The notes beneath the pieces are model-generated. The model did no database searches. It saw nothing but the letters and a program-made list of their open reading frames with translations, and was not told where the DNA came from. Position numbers and translations under genes: made by a program. Below are positions 62,164 through 64,000 of a stretch of 64,000 nt of DNA, piece after piece (the stretch's first letter is position 1; every line of letters starts with the position of its first letter). Source of the DNA: JAGPUQ01 sp050250395. GTDB lineage: Bacteria > Pseudomonadota > Gammaproteobacteria > Pseudomonadales > Porticoccaceae. The stretch lies in contig JBFWOQ010000002.1 in the NCBI GenBank assembly GCA_050250395.1, positions 62,001 through 126,000 on the forward strand. Direction: 5' to 3'.

Positions 62164-64000
62164 TTAGATATCCAGGTTAGCGACCGACAGGGCATTGGCC
62201 TCGATAAAAGCGCGCCGCGGTTCGACCACATCGCCCATCAGGGTGCTGAACATTTGATCGGCGGCGATCGCATCTTCGATGGTCACCTTCATTAACCGCC
62301 GGGTCTCGGGATTCATGGTTGTGTCCCACAGTTGCTCCGGATTCATCTCCCCAAGACCCTTGTAGCGCTGTACGCTGTACCCGCGCCGGGCCTCCATCAT
62401 CAGCCATGCGAGCGCGGCTTCAAAGCTTGCTACAGCCGCCTTTTTTTCTCCGCGGGCTATGTAGGCGCCAGGCTCCAGAAGCCCCTTGAACAGATGTCCC
62501 CGAGCGGTCAACGCGCGATATTCCGCCGAATCCAGGAAGTCCGGCGTCACGAGAAATCTCGTTCCAACACCATGGGTCACAAGATCGCAACAGGGCAGGA
62601 ACAGCGAGCGCTCCGGATCGCGGAATACGCTCATCCGGTACCCGGTGGAAGCACTACCGGCGGCAATTTCTTCAGACAGGGCGCCAACCCAGGCATCCAC
62701 CTCCTCCTGACGGCCAAGCTGCGCTACGCTGAGCACCGGAGCTTCCGCCATGCGTAGCAGCAGCTCTCGCGGATAGACGCGCGACATGCGCTCTACAACC
62801 GCCATGAGGCGCCGGTGATCATTCACCAAGGCTTCCAGCGCTTCGGCCCGCAACCCGGGAGCATCGGCGCTCAAATGCAGGCTGGCGTCGCTGATGGCGG
62901 TATTGGTGAGAAATTCCTCCAGCGCCGCATCGTCCTTAAGGTATTGATCCTGCTTGCCTTTCGCGATCTTGTAGAGCGGTGGTTGCGCAATGTAGAGGTG
63001 GCCGCGCTCGACCAGTTCGCGCATCTGCCGGAAGAAAAAGGTCAGCAACAGGGTGCGGATATGAGAACCATCCACATCGGCATCGGTCATGATGACAATG
63101 GTGTGATAACGAAGCTTGTCCGGATTGAATTCGGTGGTTCCGATCCCGCAACCGAGCGCAATAATCAGGGTGCCTACTTCGGCGCTGGACAGCATTTTGT
63201 CGAAGCGCGCCTTTTCAACGTTGAGGATCTTGCCCTTCAGCGGCAGTATCGCCTGGGTGCGACGGTCCCTGCCCTGTTTGGCCGACCCCCCGGCGGAATC
63301 ACCCTCGACAAGGAAAAGCTCCGAACGGCCCGGATCCTTCTCCTGACAATCGGCGAGCTTGCCGGGCAGGCCCGCCAGATCCAGTGCACCTTTGCGGCGG
63401 GTCATTTCGCGGGCCCGTCGCGCGGCCTCCCGGGCACGCGCAGCGTCGACCACCTTCCCGACGATATGCTTGGCTTCGCCGGGGTTCTCCAGCAGATAGT
63501 CCCCAAACGCCCGCGCCATTTCCTGTTCCACGGCGACTTTCACTTCAGAGCTGACCAGTTTTTCCTTGGTCTGGGATGAAAATTTCGGATCCGGAACCTT
63601 GACTGAAATGATCGCGGTGAGCCCCTCGCGTGCGTCGTCCCCGGACGGAGAGATCTTGGTGCGCGCCAGCACGCCTTCGCGCTCCATGTAGTTGTTCAAG
63701 GTGCGGGTGAGCGCTGCACGAAAACCCGCGAGGTGCGTGCCGCCATCTCGCTGGGGGATATTGTTGGTGTAGGTGAGAATGTTTTCCTGGTAGCCGTCAT
63801 TCCACTGCAGCGCCACTTCCACGCCGGTACCGTCATCCCGCTGGGTGTTGAAGTGCACGACACGATTGAGTGATGTCCGATTCTGATTGAGGAACTCGAC
63901 AAAGGCTCTGAGGCCGCCATCGTATTGATAAATATCCTGTTTTCCGCTCCGCTGATCGGAGAGAACGATGCGGACACCCGAGTTGAGAAACGATAGCTCT
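62164..64000 (-). CDS. gyrB: DNA gyrase subunit B, 3' portion (runs off the right edge)
   Basis: About 612 C-terminal residues, open through the window end. Seen: transducer-domain VALQWNDGYQENILTYTNNIPQRDGGTH and KISPSGDDAREGL; TOPRIM EGDSAGGSAKQGRDR and DADVDGSHIRTLLLTF; the Gram-negative insert (about residues 300-480 of this part); C-terminal YKGLGEMNPEQLWDTTM and RRAFIEANALSVANLDI. Position beside plsC/gmhB/glyS supports proximity to dnaA-oriC just beyond 64,000. Confidence 0.98.
   Translation of the reverse strand, partial: ELSFLNSGVRIVLSDQRSGKQDIYQYDGGLRAFVEFLNQNRTSLNRVVHFNTQRDDGTGVEVALQWNDGYQENILTYTNNIPQRDGGTHLAGFRAALTRTLNNYMEREGVLARTKISPSGDDAREGLTAIISVKVPDPKFSSQTKEKLVSSEVKVAVEQEMARAFGDYLLENPGEAKHIVGKVVDAARAREAARRAREMTRRKGALDLAGLPGKLADCQEKDPGRSELFLVEGDSAGGSAKQGRDRRTQAILPLKGKILNVEKARFDKMLSSAEVGTLIIALGCGIGTTEFNPDKLRYHTIVIMTDADVDGSHIRTLLLTFFFRQMRELVERGHLYIAQPPLYKIAKGKQDQYLKDDAALEEFLTNTAISDASLHLSADAPGLRAEALEALVNDHRRLMAVVERMSRVYPRELLLRMAEAPVLSVAQLGRQEEVDAWVGALSEEIAAGSASTGYRMSVFRDPERSLFLPCCDLVTHGVGTRFLVTPDFLDSAEYRALTARGHLFKGLLEPGAYIARGEKKAAVASFEAALAWLMMEARRGYSVQRYKGLGEMNPEQLWDTTMNPETRRLMKVTIEDAIAADQMFSTLMGDVVEPRRAFIEANALSVANLDI

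Overview
The window looks like a piece of a high-GC gammaproteobacterial chromosome close to the replication origin. The main reason is synteny: ubiC-ubiA-phoB-phoR with a nearby pst/phoU operon, and glyQ-glyS-gmhB-plsC converging on gyrB, an arrangement known from Pseudomonas-type origin regions. Lipid A/heptose genes, glyQ/glyS as separate subunits, ubiquinone genes, TonB receptors and a GyrB with the Gram-negative C-terminal insert agree with this. I cannot name a genus. I saw no rRNA, tRNA, CRISPR array, prophage or transposase gene.

Region 1-11,300 (minus strand) is a six-gene, tightly packed operon: a ThDP-dependent decarboxylase/synthase, two citrate-synthase-fold proteins that lack the usual catalytic residues, a TonB-dependent receptor, an ABC-type periplasmic binding protein without any ABC transporter, and a giant hybrid histidine kinase carrying a complete His-Asp-His-Asp relay fused to GGDEF-EAL. 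The last three genes form a module that occurs a second time, in diverged form, at 30,664-36,395 (plus strand). This duplicated receptor / binding protein / hybrid kinase module is the best candidate for an undescribed sensing system.

Region 11,149-13,950 holds an omega-aminotransferase and a glutathione-dependent formaldehyde dehydrogenase between two direct copies of a 137-bp element with inverted-repeat ends. Region 13,950-22,900 is mostly housekeeping and small redox genes: DDN-like oxidoreductase, SirB1-like protein, 2Fe-2S ferredoxin with a thioredoxin-reductase-like FNR, purU, a macro-domain protein, a CsgG-like lipoprotein, a Baeyer-Villiger-type monooxygenase, an NTF2-like protein, a histidine phosphatase and pdxH.

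Region 22,895-30,333 (minus) is a catabolic operon of three SDRs, two tandem MDR oxidoreductases, an ACAD10/11-type kinase, an acyl-CoA dehydrogenase and a histidine phosphatase, probably for acyl-CoA (perhaps 4-hydroxyacyl-CoA) breakdown. Region 36,443-45,458 carries uvrD, a HexR-like regulator, a DUF442 phosphatase, mscL, an LplT-like transporter, a crotonase, an LpxR-like lipid A deacylase, ubiC and ubiA.

Region 45,481-56,180 is the phosphate regulon: phoB-phoR with a PhoB box, then a FemAB-like acyltransferase, a DUF938 methyltransferase and an M48 lipoprotein protease, then pstS-pstC-pstA-pstB-phoU with a four-half-site PhoB operator. Region 56,252-64,000 ends with an exported metallo-beta-lactamase-fold hydrolase, glyQ-glyS-gmhB-plsC, a 52-residue arginine-rich protein and the 3' part of gyrB.
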